This document shows, one piece after another, positions 43,090-51,337 of a DNA stretch of 64,000 nt (position 1 is the stretch's first letter; every line of letters starts with the position of its first letter). Below the pieces are notes generated by a model. It searched no databases and was not told the origin of the DNA. It saw only the letters and a program-made list of their open reading frames with translations. This DNA is from Seleniibacterium sp963677135 (GTDB taxonomy: Bacteria > Desulfobacterota > Desulfuromonadia > Desulfuromonadales > Geopsychrobacteraceae): NCBI GenBank assembly GCA_963677135.2, contig CAXXLS010000012.1, positions 1 through 64,000 of the forward strand, given 5' to 3'. The position numbers and the translations under genes are program-made.

Positions 43090-45387
43090 ATGATGAGTGA
43101 CACAATGACGATGGATATTGCTTCGCTTCTGGTCGAAGAGACCGGGCTCAAACCGGTTCAGGTCAGACAGACGATCGCTCTGCTCGAGGAAGGGGCGACC
43201 GTTCCTTTCATTGCCCGTTACCGGAAAGAGGCCACGGGAGAACTTGATGAAGTACAGGTCAGGCTGCTGCAGGAGCGGCTCGGCTATTATAAAGAGCTGG
43301 AGGACCGCCGGCAGACGGTTCTTAAATCGATTGAAGAGCAGGGCAAGCTGACGGCCGAGCTCAGGGCCAAAATCCTGTCCTGCCGGCAGAAGACGGAGCT
43401 GGAAGATCTTTACCTGCCCTACAAGCCCAAGCGGCGTACCAAGGCGACCGTCGCCAAGGAACAGGGCCTGGAACCTCTCGCCGAACTGATTATTTCCGCC
43501 GCCGGTGGACAGCCGGCCCTGGAGGATCTCGCCCGAAGCTATGTCAATGCCGAACTGGGAGTTGCCGATTCCGCTGCGGCCTTGGAGGGGGCGGGGTTCA
43601 TTCTCGCGGAACGCTTCGCCGATACCGCCGAGGCGCGCGCTATTGTGCGTGAGCGCACCTGGGAGGAGGGATTGTTCTGTTCTCAGCCAGCGCGGGGAAA
43701 AGAGGGGACCGTCAGCAAGTATGAAATGTACTACGATTTCAGCGAGCCGATCAGGCAGGTACCGTCCCATCGCATGCTGGCCATGAGGCGCGGTGAGAAG
43801 GAGGAGGTCCTGCGCCTGCAGATCGCCGCTCCCGAAACCGATATCCTGCTGCGGCTTGCCACTTTGCTGATACCGGCCGGCAATCCGTATGCGGATTGGC
43901 TCACAGAGGTGGTGGCTGATGCCTACCGCCGGCTGCTGGCTCCTTCCATCGAAGTTGAGCTCAGGTTGCTGGCCAAGCAGAATGCCGATGAAGAGGCGAT
44001 CAAGGTGTTTGCCGAAAACCTGCGGAACCTGCTGCTGGCGGCTCCGGCCGGAAGTGTCAGGGTGCTGGGCATCGACCCCGGCCTGCGGACCGGATCGAAA
44101 CTTGCCGCCGTCGACGAAACCGGCCGCTTTCTTGATCATGTGACCATTTATCCTCATACCGGGGGCGGCCGGGTCGAAACCGCGCGGGCCGACCTGCTGC
44201 GGCTCATCGATGCCCAGCGGGTGGAGATGATCGCCATCGGCAACGGAACCGCCAGCCGCGAGATGGAACAGTTCGTGCGCATGGTGCTGAAGGATGCCGG
44301 CAAAAAGCTGCCGGTGGTCATGGTCAGCGAGGCCGGCGCCAGTGTCTATTCGGCGTCCGATATCGCCCGGGAGGAGTTTCCCGATCTTGACCTGACGGTT
44401 CGCGGTGCCATTTCCATCGCCCGGCGTCTTCAGGACCCCCTGGCCGAGCTGGTCAAGGTCGATCCCAAGAGTATCGGAGTCGGGCAATACCAGCACGATG
44501 TCAGCCAGACCGCGCTGAAAAAAGCCCTTGATCAGGTCGTCGAATCCTGTGTCAATTACGTCGGTGTCGATCTGAACACCGCCAGTTGGGCCCTGCTCAG
44601 TTTCGTTTCAGGAATCGGGGAATCGCTGGCCAAGGCCATCGTCAGACATCGCGACAGCCATGGCAGTTATGCCACGCGCAGACAGCTTCTCGACGTTCCC
44701 CGCTTCGGTCAGAAGGCCTTCGAGCAGGCCGCCGGTTTCCTGAGGATTCGCAACAGCGAACAGCCTCTCGACAATACCGCGGTCCACCCCGAGCGTTATG
44801 CCCTGGTCGAGAAGATGGTTGCCGATTCAGGTGTGCCCCTCGATAAACTGATCGCCGAGCCCGGACTGCTCGAGCGCATCAAGCTCGATCGTTATGTCGA
44901 TGACGAAGTCGGCCTGCCGACCCTGCGGGATATTATCGCTGAGCTCAAAAAACCGGGACGGGATCCGCGGGACAGTTTCGTGTCCACCAGTTTCCGGGAG
45001 GATGTCACCGAGGTCAAGGATCTGAAGGAGGGAATGACTCTCAACGGCGTCGTGACCAACGTGGCCGCTTTCGGGGCGTTTGTCGATGTCGGCGTGCATC
45101 AGGACGGGCTGGTTCACATCAGCCAGCTGGCGGACCGGTTTGTCAAGGATCCCAACCAGGTGGTCAAGGTCGGCCAGCAGGTTCAGGTCAGGGTTCTGGA
45201 GGTCGATCTGCAGCGCAACAGGATTTCTCTGACCATGCGCAGCGGCCGCGATGACGCCTCTAAAACGGTGAACAAGGCGGCCGGTACGGTCAAAAAGAGC
45301 AAGCAGAAGCAAAATACCAGGCCCGCAGATGTCCGTACCGACCTGGCCGCAGCCCTGGAACGTTCAGGGTTCCGGGTTAAAAAATAA
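43090..45387 (+). CDS. tex: Transcription accessory protein Tex (S1 RNA-binding)
   Basis: A protein of 765 residues. An N-terminal helical domain contains ATVPFIARYRKEATGELDEV, the Tex hallmark. A YqgF-like domain (about 330-450) starts RVLGIDPGLRTG. A helix-hairpin-helix section follows (NTASWALLSFVSGIGESLAKAIV). An S1 domain (about 650-720) has GVVTNVAAFGAFVDVGVHQDGLVHISQL. Tex/YhgF proteins bind nucleic acids and affect transcription. The ATG at 43090 (or 43093) is chosen because family alignment begins here; no strong ribosome binding site is visible. Confidence 0.95.
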   Translation: MMSDTMTMDIASLLVEETGLKPVQVRQTIALLEEGATVPFIARYRKEATGELDEVQVRLLQERLGYYKELEDRRQTVLKSIEEQGKLTAELRAKILSCRQKTELEDLYLPYKPKRRTKATVAKEQGLEPLAELIISAAGGQPALEDLARSYVNAELGVADSAAALEGAGFILAERFADTAEARAIVRERTWEEGLFCSQPARGKEGTVSKYEMYYDFSEPIRQVPSHRMLAMRRGEKEEVLRLQIAAPETDILLRLATLLIPAGNPYADWLTEVVADAYRRLLAPSIEVELRLLAKQNADEEAIKVFAENLRNLLLAAPAGSVRVLGIDPGLRTGSKLAAVDETGRFLDHVTIYPHTGGGRVETARADLLRLIDAQRVEMIAIGNGTASREMEQFVRMVLKDAGKKLPVVMVSEAGASVYSASDIAREEFPDLDLTVRGAISIARRLQDPLAELVKVDPKSIGVGQYQHDVSQTALKKALDQVVESCVNYVGVDLNTASWALLSFVSGIGESLAKAIVRHRDSHGSYATRRQLLDVPRFGQKAFEQAAGFLRIRNSEQPLDNTAVHPERYALVEKMVADSGVPLDKLIAEPGLLERIKLDRYVDDEVGLPTLRDIIAELKKPGRDPRDSFVSTSFREDVTEVKDLKEGMTLNGVVTNVAAFGAFVDVGVHQDGLVHISQLADRFVKDPNQVVKVGQQVQVRVLEVDLQRNRISLTMRSGRDDASKTVNKAAGTVKKSKQKQNTRPADVRTDLAAALERSGFRVKK

Positions 45388-45396
45388 CTGTCCCTG

Positions 45397-45427
45397 TCCC
45401 GGGGGACCTTTGAAAAGTCCCCCGGGA
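45397..45427. terminator. Bidirectional terminator between tex and gldA
   Basis: TCCCGGGGGAC and GTCCCCCGGGA form a perfect 11-bp stem with a 9-base loop. It lies between convergent stops. Confidence 0.7.
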
Positions 45428-45473
45428 GACAAGGGCTGGCCGGCAACCGGGCAGTTCTCAGATCGAAAACAGG

Positions 45474-46571
45474 TCAATTTTGACTTTTACGTGAACGACC
45501 GATGGTGTCCACTGCTTTCAGCGCGGCGGCGACCCGCTCCGGGGTAACCGGCGCCGGTTCGTTATGGATGGTCTCCCCTTCGGCGCAGGCGAGTTCGGCG
45601 ATGCGCAGCAGAATCTCCCCGCTCACGTCGGTCAGCCCGATATCGGCCAGCGTGGTCGGCAGGCCGATTGTCTCGCAGAAACCGAAGACGTCATCAATGG
45701 TGGAAGCAGGCTTGTCGGTCAGAATCAACGAGGCCAGCGTGCCGATGGCGACTTTTTCGCCGTGGAAATAGGCGTGGGTCTCTTCACATACCGTGAGTCC
45801 GTTATGAATCGCGTGGGCGGCCGCCAGGCCGCCGCTCTCAAAGCCAAGGCCGCTCAGCAGGGTGTTGGCTTCCACAATCCGCTCCAGGGCCGGGGTGACG
45901 ATGCCCCCCTCACAGGCCTGCATCGCCAGCGGACCGTATTCCAGTAAGGTGTCATAGCAGAGTCTGGCCAGGCTGTAGGCGGTCATTGAGCCGATATCAC
46001 CACTCATATTGCCGGCATAGGCCTGTTGGCATGATTGCGCTTCAAACCAGGTCGCCAGGGCATCCCCCATCCCGGAGGCCAGGAACCGCGCCGGCGCCCG
46101 GGCGACGATCCGGGTGTCGATGAGAACCAGGTCGGGGTTCTTGGGGAGCAGCAGGTAGCGCTTGAACGCTCCTTGGGGCGTGTAGATGACGGCCAGGGCG
46201 CTGCACGGGGCGTCGGTCGACGCAAGGGTGGGAACAATGGCGACCGGGCAGCTCAACTCATGGGCCAGGGCTTTTGTGGTATCAAGGGTTTTACCGCCAC
46301 CGATACCGACGACGATATCGCAGTCTTTGGCTCTGGCAAGACCGGCCAGACGGCCCACTTCTTCATCGGAGCATTCTCCCTTGAATTTTTCGATGGTCGG
46401 TTCCGTTTTCTTTTTCAGGTCCGGCAGAAAACCGGGCAACAACTGGTCGTGAACAAAAGGGTCGCACACGGTGAAGCAATGTGTTCCGAAGCGTGCAATT
46501 TCATCTCCCAGGCGCTGCAGCGCACCTGCTCCTTGAACATACCTGCCGGGGAACAACGTTGTACTGATCAT
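45474..46571 (-). CDS. gldA: Glycerol dehydrogenase
   Basis: A 365-residue zinc-dependent polyol dehydrogenase of the GldA type. It has the NAD region IVVGIGGGKTLDTTKALAHEL and PTLASTDAPCSALAVIY. Metal ligands are expected in GMGDALATWFEA (D), AAHAIHNGL (H) and HAYFHGEKVA (H). It oxidises glycerol to dihydroxyacetone with NAD. GGAGG precedes the ATG. It is monocistronic, so a glycerol pathway cannot be inferred from neighbours. Confidence 0.93.
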   Translation of the reverse strand: MISTTLFPGRYVQGAGALQRLGDEIARFGTHCFTVCDPFVHDQLLPGFLPDLKKKTEPTIEKFKGECSDEEVGRLAGLARAKDCDIVVGIGGGKTLDTTKALAHELSCPVAIVPTLASTDAPCSALAVIYTPQGAFKRYLLLPKNPDLVLIDTRIVARAPARFLASGMGDALATWFEAQSCQQAYAGNMSGDIGSMTAYSLARLCYDTLLEYGPLAMQACEGGIVTPALERIVEANTLLSGLGFESGGLAAAHAIHNGLTVCEETHAYFHGEKVAIGTLASLILTDKPASTIDDVFGFCETIGLPTTLADIGLTDVSGEILLRIAELACAEGETIHNEPAPVTPERVAAALKAVDTIGRSRKSQN

Positions 46572-47134
46572 GTCTTTCCTCCAATTTCGTCAAAAGATTT
46601 TGATGACATTTAAAAGTCTAACAAATTTTTGAGGTTATGGTGGTAATAAATCCCTTATAGGGTAAAAAAGGGGGGGAGGTATCGTCAGTCCGTTTCCCTC
46701 CCTGAGGTGATCGCCGGTCCGGCGAGGGAGCTCTTGTGGACAAAAAGGGGCGAAAAAAGAGAAGAAGGTTGCTGCGGGGGGACTCTGCAAGTGGAATGAT
46801 TACGGGAAAAGGAGCATGTCCTGTTTTGGTTGAAGGATGAAAAAGGACACGATGATAAGACCTTATGGTTTGTTGAGGGGGCACTTTTAAAGATTGTGGC
46901 CATCGGCTTTGAAGCGTCCCCCTCTGATATGAAAAAGTTTTCAACCCTGTGGATAACTTTGTTGAAAAGATCTTAAGTCCGCCGCGGCCATCACCTCTTG
47001 CCGCTGTCCCATGAGGCTGCTGACACGTTTGTCCGGGGCCTGATGCCGACCCCCTGCCAAGCGGTATGGAAGGCTGCCATTGCAGCAGGCTCGCTCCGGT
47101 TCCCCGCCGAAAAATATTCGCGCAACCGATTTCT
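46572..47134. other. Intergenic region of 560 bases with a DnaA box
   Basis: I see no convincing gene. It contains a perfect DnaA box and a one-mismatch copy (TGTGGACAA near 46735), with runs of A and G between. Confidence 0.4.
46948..46956 (-). promoter_or_regulatory. Perfect DnaA-box sequence
   Basis: TGTGGATAA is the complement of the consensus TTATCCACA. The flank reads TTTTCAACCCTG before it and CTTTGTTGAAAAG after it, resembling origin-type sequence. No dnaA or dnaN is nearby, and a single box occurs often by chance. Confidence 0.35.
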
Positions 47135-47842
47135 TCAAAAGAGGTATTTCAGTGACAGGGCAAGCAGGAGGATTCCTATGCCGAGGGAGAAGAGTTTTTC
47201 ATCGATGTATTTTTTCAGGACCGAACGACCGATCCTGGTGCCGACGATGGCGGCCAGGTAGGCCGGGGCCAATGTGAAAATATAGGAAGGGGCAATGAAC
47301 TTGGCCCCGGCAAAGAAGAGGGTTTTAAAGATGTTCATGGAGAAATGGACCGCAGCGACCGTGGCTACGGTCTTGACCCGGTCGAGCCCGGACCCGCGAA
47401 ACAGCCGGATAAAAAAAGCGCCGCCGCCATGAATCAGGGCCGCGAAAAGGCCGCCCATAAGCGGATAGAAGGGGCGTGGCAGAAGCGTTTGCTCCGTATC
47501 ACGATTGCGCAGTGCCTTGAGGCCGAAAACAATAAGCAGACCGGCATAGAGTTTTTCCAGCCAGAAAGTATCGACAACCGTGAGCAGACCGAAGCCGGTC
47601 GCAAGCCCGATCAGGGACATCAGAAAACCGTAACGATAATGTCTCCAGTCAACATCTTTAAAATACCAGATGCATTTTGATCCCGAAGTGAACAGAAAAA
47701 CAAAAGCGCCGATACCAAGCGCCTGTTTAAGAGGCATGATGAAACTGAGCAGGGGGGTCAGAACAAGACCGGCCCCAAACCCGAAAATCGAGGTCACCAG
47801 GGCGCTGATAAAGGACAGCAGGGTGATGAGGAAGAGTTCCAT
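47135..47842 (-). CDS. TauE/SafE family sulfite exporter-like permease (TSUP)
   Basis: A 235-residue inner-membrane protein with about seven helices. The TSUP pattern is seen: ALVTSIFGFGAGLVLTPLLSF in helix 1 and a repeat GGLFAALIHGGGAFFIRLF in the second half. The substrate is usually a sulfur oxyanion or organic acid but is not determined. The ATG at 47842 matches the family start; its ribosome binding site is weak. It stands alone. Confidence 0.85.
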   Translation of the reverse strand: MELFLITLLSFISALVTSIFGFGAGLVLTPLLSFIMPLKQALGIGAFVFLFTSGSKCIWYFKDVDWRHYRYGFLMSLIGLATGFGLLTVVDTFWLEKLYAGLLIVFGLKALRNRDTEQTLLPRPFYPLMGGLFAALIHGGGAFFIRLFRGSGLDRVKTVATVAAVHFSMNIFKTLFFAGAKFIAPSYIFTLAPAYLAAIVGTRIGRSVLKKYIDEKLFSLGIGILLLALSLKYLF

Positions 47843-48181
47843 AGCGAGAGTCCGGGCGTTGGTCAGGAGGTCCTGATGGTCTGCTGGGAAGAAGAGCCTG
47901 CTCCAGGCTTTGTCCGGGCGCCAGCATAACAAATAACCGGAAGAACGTAAAAGCGATAAAACAATCGGGCGAATGGAGTTCTGGAAAACTGAAAAGTCTC
48001 TCTGATGTTTGCTGGGTGATCAGGTGAATGAGGATGGGTGGACAAGGCCTGCAATTAAACTTGCCCTGAAAAGAAAGCTTGAAGCGGAAAATACCCTCAT
48101 AAATATCATGGCTTGCAGTCATTTTCAGGGTTTTTTGTAAAGTATTCTTGCAGGGTTTTCGGGGTAAAGAAGGACACAATA

Positions 48182-48190
48182 GGGGGGGGG
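48182..48190 (+). repeat. G9 homopolymer upstream of the chemoreceptor promoter
   Basis: Nine G residues about 42 bases before the sigma-54-like promoter. It is in the range where an activator site would lie. Confidence 0.6.
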
Positions 48191-48231
48191 ACATGCCGTG
48201 CGGACAGATATTTAGACAGAGCTAATAAAAG

Positions 48232-48247
48232 TGGCATGATCCATGCT
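48232..48247 (+). promoter_or_regulatory. Sigma-54-like promoter of the chemoreceptor gene
   Basis: TGGCATG-ATCC-ATGCT has -24 GG and -12 GC 10 bases apart, one base off TTGCT. It is 83 bases before the ATG. Chemotaxis genes are often under RpoN control in these bacteria. Confidence 0.5.
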
Positions 48248-48329
48248 GACTCTCTGAATCTGAGTTTGATATGTCGGGAGGGGAGTTGAGTCAGCTGGTC
48301 GTGCTGACAAAAAGGTCTGGAGTCAGTTC

Positions 48330-50159
48330 ATGAAGGTACGTTTGTTTCACAAGATTCTGGGGATTGTTCTCGTCTGTATTGTGCTGTCCGTTACGATTGT
48401 CGGCACCACTTCCCTGGTCCTGTCGCAAAAGATGGCAGAAACCCTGTCGACCCAAACCCTGCGGATGAAATTGTCGGGGGACGTCCGTTCGGCGCAGGAT
48501 GCCATGGCCGCCGCCTTCGGCCGGGTCGGGATGGTTGACGGCAAGCTGCTGGATGAAAGGGGCCGGGAGTTGTCCGGTCGCTTCGAGTTTGTCGACGAGC
48601 TTTCCGAGAAGTTGGGGATTGTTGCCACCATCTTCGCACGGGAAGGGGACGATTATAAGCGGATCACTACCAATATCAAAAAAGAGGACGGGAGCCGGGC
48701 TGTCGGGACCTTTCTCGGTAAGGGGTCGGCCGCCTATCAGCCGATTGTCGCAGGGCAGCTTTACCTCGGCAATGCCAATATTCTCGGCAGCCCCTACCTG
48801 ACCGCTTATGACCCGATTCTCGATGCGGCCGGCAATACCATCGGGATTCTGTTCATCGGGATCGCCAGAAGCGAAATCAATGCCATTATTGGCGACTTTC
48901 GGGCCGAGTTCCAGTGGTGGCTGGGCGGAATTGCGGCCGTCGTCTTGGTCGCCGGTGGTCTTGCGGCTCTGATCTTCGCCCGCAAGCTGGCTGGGGCCGT
49001 CGGCTTCATGACCGGCTACATGGTCCGTTTTTCAACCGGGAACATGCAGATAGACGATACGGACCGCCATCACTTCGCAACCCTGGTCAAGCGCCAGGAC
49101 GAAATCGGAGCCGCAGTGCGCGCTTTTGAAAATCTGACCGATTACATGAACGACAAGTCGCAGGCTGCTCAAAAAATGGCTGACGGGGACTTTGCGGTGG
49201 CGATCAGGCTGGCTTCAGAAGAGGATGACTTCGGTCGCGCGTTCAGAACCATGAGCCAGAAGCTCAATGCCACGCTGCTCCAGGTACGGGCTTCCGCGAG
49301 CCAGGTGAACGCCGGATCGCTGCAGATCAGTGACGCTTCTAACTCCCTGTCCCAGGGGGCTACGGAGTCGGCGGCATCGATTGAGGAGATTTCAGCATCA
49401 ATGACCGAAATCGGTTCGCAGACCTCCCTCAACTCAGAGAACGCCGCGTCCGCCAACCAGCTTGCGGTTGCCGCCCAGCAGTCGGCGGAAAAAGGGAACG
49501 CCCAGATGTCCGACATGGTCAGGGCCATGGAGGAGATCAATGATTCCAGCGGCGAGATTGCAAAAATCATCAAGACCATCGACGAAATCGCCTTTCAGAC
49601 CAACCTGCTTGCCCTCAACGCGGCCGTGGAGGCCGCTCGGGCGGGGCAGCACGGGAAGGGGTTTGCGGTTGTGGCCGAAGAGGTCAGAAACCTGGCCGCG
49701 CGGAGTGCCCGGGCGGCAAAAGAGACGGAAGAGCTGATAGCGACATCAGTCGATAAGGTCAAGAACGGGAGCAAGATCGCCCATGACACGGCAGATGCCC
49801 TGACTGAAATCGTCGGCGGGATCACCAGGGCCGCCACCCTGGTGGCCGAGATAGCGACGGCTTCGAAGGAACAGGCTTCCGGAATATCCCAGGTTTCCGA
49901 AGGTATTCAGCAGATCGATATCGTAACCCAGCAGAATACCGCTCACGCGGAAGAAACCGCGGCCGCGGCCGGGGAGCTTTCGGGGCAGGCGGAGACACTG
50001 AACCGCCTGCTGGCCGCTTTCCGGCTGCAGGAAAGTGAGGGCGGAGCGGCCTTGGCCGGTGAGGCCGGGAACGAGCCGGAGGGCTCACGGTCTGGTTCCC
50101 GGCCGGCCTGGGGCGGACGCGAGATTCCGCGGCTGGACGACACACGGTCCCTTGGCTAG
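48330..50159 (+). CDS. Methyl-accepting chemotaxis protein with Cache sensor
   Basis: A 609-residue receptor. TM1 is at about residues 8-30 and TM2 at about 195-220. Between them is a Cache_3/Cache_2-like periplasmic sensor (TIFAREGDDYKRITTNI then GILFIGIA). A HAMP-like segment precedes the signalling domain with the hairpin tip EIAFQTNLLALNAAVEAARAG, then VAEEVRNLAARSARAAKE. No C-terminal CheR pentapeptide is seen; the tail is low-complexity. GGAG precedes the ATG. No che genes are adjacent, so it signals to a distant array. Confidence 0.93.
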   Translation: MKVRLFHKILGIVLVCIVLSVTIVGTTSLVLSQKMAETLSTQTLRMKLSGDVRSAQDAMAAAFGRVGMVDGKLLDERGRELSGRFEFVDELSEKLGIVATIFAREGDDYKRITTNIKKEDGSRAVGTFLGKGSAAYQPIVAGQLYLGNANILGSPYLTAYDPILDAAGNTIGILFIGIARSEINAIIGDFRAEFQWWLGGIAAVVLVAGGLAALIFARKLAGAVGFMTGYMVRFSTGNMQIDDTDRHHFATLVKRQDEIGAAVRAFENLTDYMNDKSQAAQKMADGDFAVAIRLASEEDDFGRAFRTMSQKLNATLLQVRASASQVNAGSLQISDASNSLSQGATESAASIEEISASMTEIGSQTSLNSENAASANQLAVAAQQSAEKGNAQMSDMVRAMEEINDSSGEIAKIIKTIDEIAFQTNLLALNAAVEAARAGQHGKGFAVVAEEVRNLAARSARAAKETEELIATSVDKVKNGSKIAHDTADALTEIVGGITRAATLVAEIATASKEQASGISQVSEGIQQIDIVTQQNTAHAEETAAAAGELSGQAETLNRLLAAFRLQESEGGAALAGEAGNEPEGSRSGSRPAWGGREIPRLDDTRSLG

Positions 50160-50210
50160 CGTCACGACGGCATTCGGATTTTCCACTGGGCCGCCGTGAA
50201 AAGCAGAACG

Positions 50211-50247
50211 AAAAAAGGCATTCTCATGAGGAGATGCCTTTTTTTGT
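50211..50247. terminator. Terminator after the chemoreceptor
   Basis: AAAAAAGGCAT-CTC pairs with GAG-ATGCCTTTTTT around a short loop, ending in T7. It is bidirectional between convergent genes. Confidence 0.9.
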
Positions 50248-50270
50248 TCCGTCAGCCTGTCCGATGCTGA

Positions 50271-50912
50271 TTAAAACCCCTGGGCCATTCGGGGTTCGAA
50301 GGTGCGAACCAGGTCGATGATGTCTGAGGTTTCCTTCTGCGGAGTTCCACCGCTGAAGGGAGGCTGGGGGTCATATTCGACCTTGAGCTGAATGGCCCGG
50401 GCGGTCTCTTCCCCGGCGATCAGCGAGACCAGGGACAGCGCCATGTCGATCCCCGCGGAGACCCCTGCTCCCATCACCAGCCGGCCGTCGAGAACCATCC
50501 GTTCTGAGACCGGCTTCGCTCCATAGTTGCGCAGTTCCTGAAATGCCGTCCAGTGGGTCGTTGCCTTGCGTCCCTGGAGCAGCCCGGCCGCTCCCAGCAG
50601 CAGGGAGCCCGTACAGACGGACACCATCCATCTGGCAGAGCGGTAGCCGCTGCGCAGCCAGTTAAGGACCTCCTGGTTGTCGAGCAGGTCCCTGACTCCC
50701 GGTCCCCCCGGGACGATAATGATGTCACTTGGCGGAGCGCTGGCCAGATCGTAGTCCGCTATCATGCCTAAGCGGCTTTGAACCGAGCGGACCTCACCCT
50801 TTTTCAGCCCGACAAAGGACATTTCAGTGTCAGGCATCCTGGACAGGATGGTGGTCGGGCCGATGGCGTCCAGAGTGGTCATGCGGTCGAACAGTAAGCA
50901 AGAAATTTTCAT
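50271..50912 (-). CDS. DJ-1/PfpI family protein (isonitrile hydratase-like)
   Basis: A 213-residue class I glutamine-amidotransferase-fold protein. The nucleophile elbow is VSVCTGSLLLGAAGLL with the active Cys. SDIIIVPGGPGVRDLL is the usual Gly-rich turn and HWTAFQELRNYGA carries the His-Trp motif of the InhA/isonitrile-hydratase-type branch. Substrate unknown. AGGAGAG precedes the ATG. Confidence 0.88.
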   Translation of the reverse strand: MKISCLLFDRMTTLDAIGPTTILSRMPDTEMSFVGLKKGEVRSVQSRLGMIADYDLASAPPSDIIIVPGGPGVRDLLDNQEVLNWLRSGYRSARWMVSVCTGSLLLGAAGLLQGRKATTHWTAFQELRNYGAKPVSERMVLDGRLVMGAGVSAGIDMALSLVSLIAGEETARAIQLKVEYDPQPPFSGGTPQKETSDIIDLVRTFEPRMAQGF

Positions 50913-51337
50913 GAGTTCTCTCCTGGTTGGAATGACAAAGACCGAGGGACGAGGCCTTCAGCAATAAAAAGCACCTGCGAATGCAGAATGAAGAAAACCA
51001 GTAACAGATAATTTAAAAGAAAAAATAACACTTATAGAATAACGATGTTTGTCCCGGCAAACAAGCGCTATCTTTGCCACCTGAGCTTTTTGAGAATTTG
51101 TTTTAGAATAATGTTAGTTGTTCGGTCTCTGAGGGGAAGAACGGCGTATGGGCGTGGCGAGGACAGTCTGGCCGCCGGCCGGGGTATGCCCCGGCGGTTT
51201 AGGCAGGGGTAATGTCCGGCAGCGGGCGGCTCACCCTTTGCGGTGAAGCCGCAGGTGAAGGAAAAGGTCTGACAGCACTGTTTCGGGCCGGTTCGGCATT
51301 TGTTCGGGGTGTCTCCCGCCGGTTGCGGCAGGAAGCG
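50913..51337. other. Intergenic region with two GC-rich hairpins
   Basis: No gene is seen. One hairpin (CCGGGG-TATG-CCCCGG, near 51180-51195) and one at 51226-51252 lie downstream of the antiporter stop and may end its message. Confidence 0.45.
51226..51252. terminator. Hairpin downstream of the antiporter gene
   Basis: GCGGCTCACC and GGTGAAGCCGC form ten pairs with one bulged A and a 6-base loop. No T-run on the minus strand. Confidence 0.35.

Larger units (their letters stand above)
47843..48329. other. Intergenic region before the chemoreceptor
   Basis: No gene is seen in about 490 bases. It contains a G9 run and a sigma-54-like promoter, both listed separately. Confidence 0.5.

Noticed and set aside
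46618..46944. A 108-codon minus-strand frame in the gap after gldA
   Set aside because: Composition is irregular (Ser/Pro/Arg-rich), no ribosome binding site or family pattern is seen, and it overlaps the origin-like sequence.
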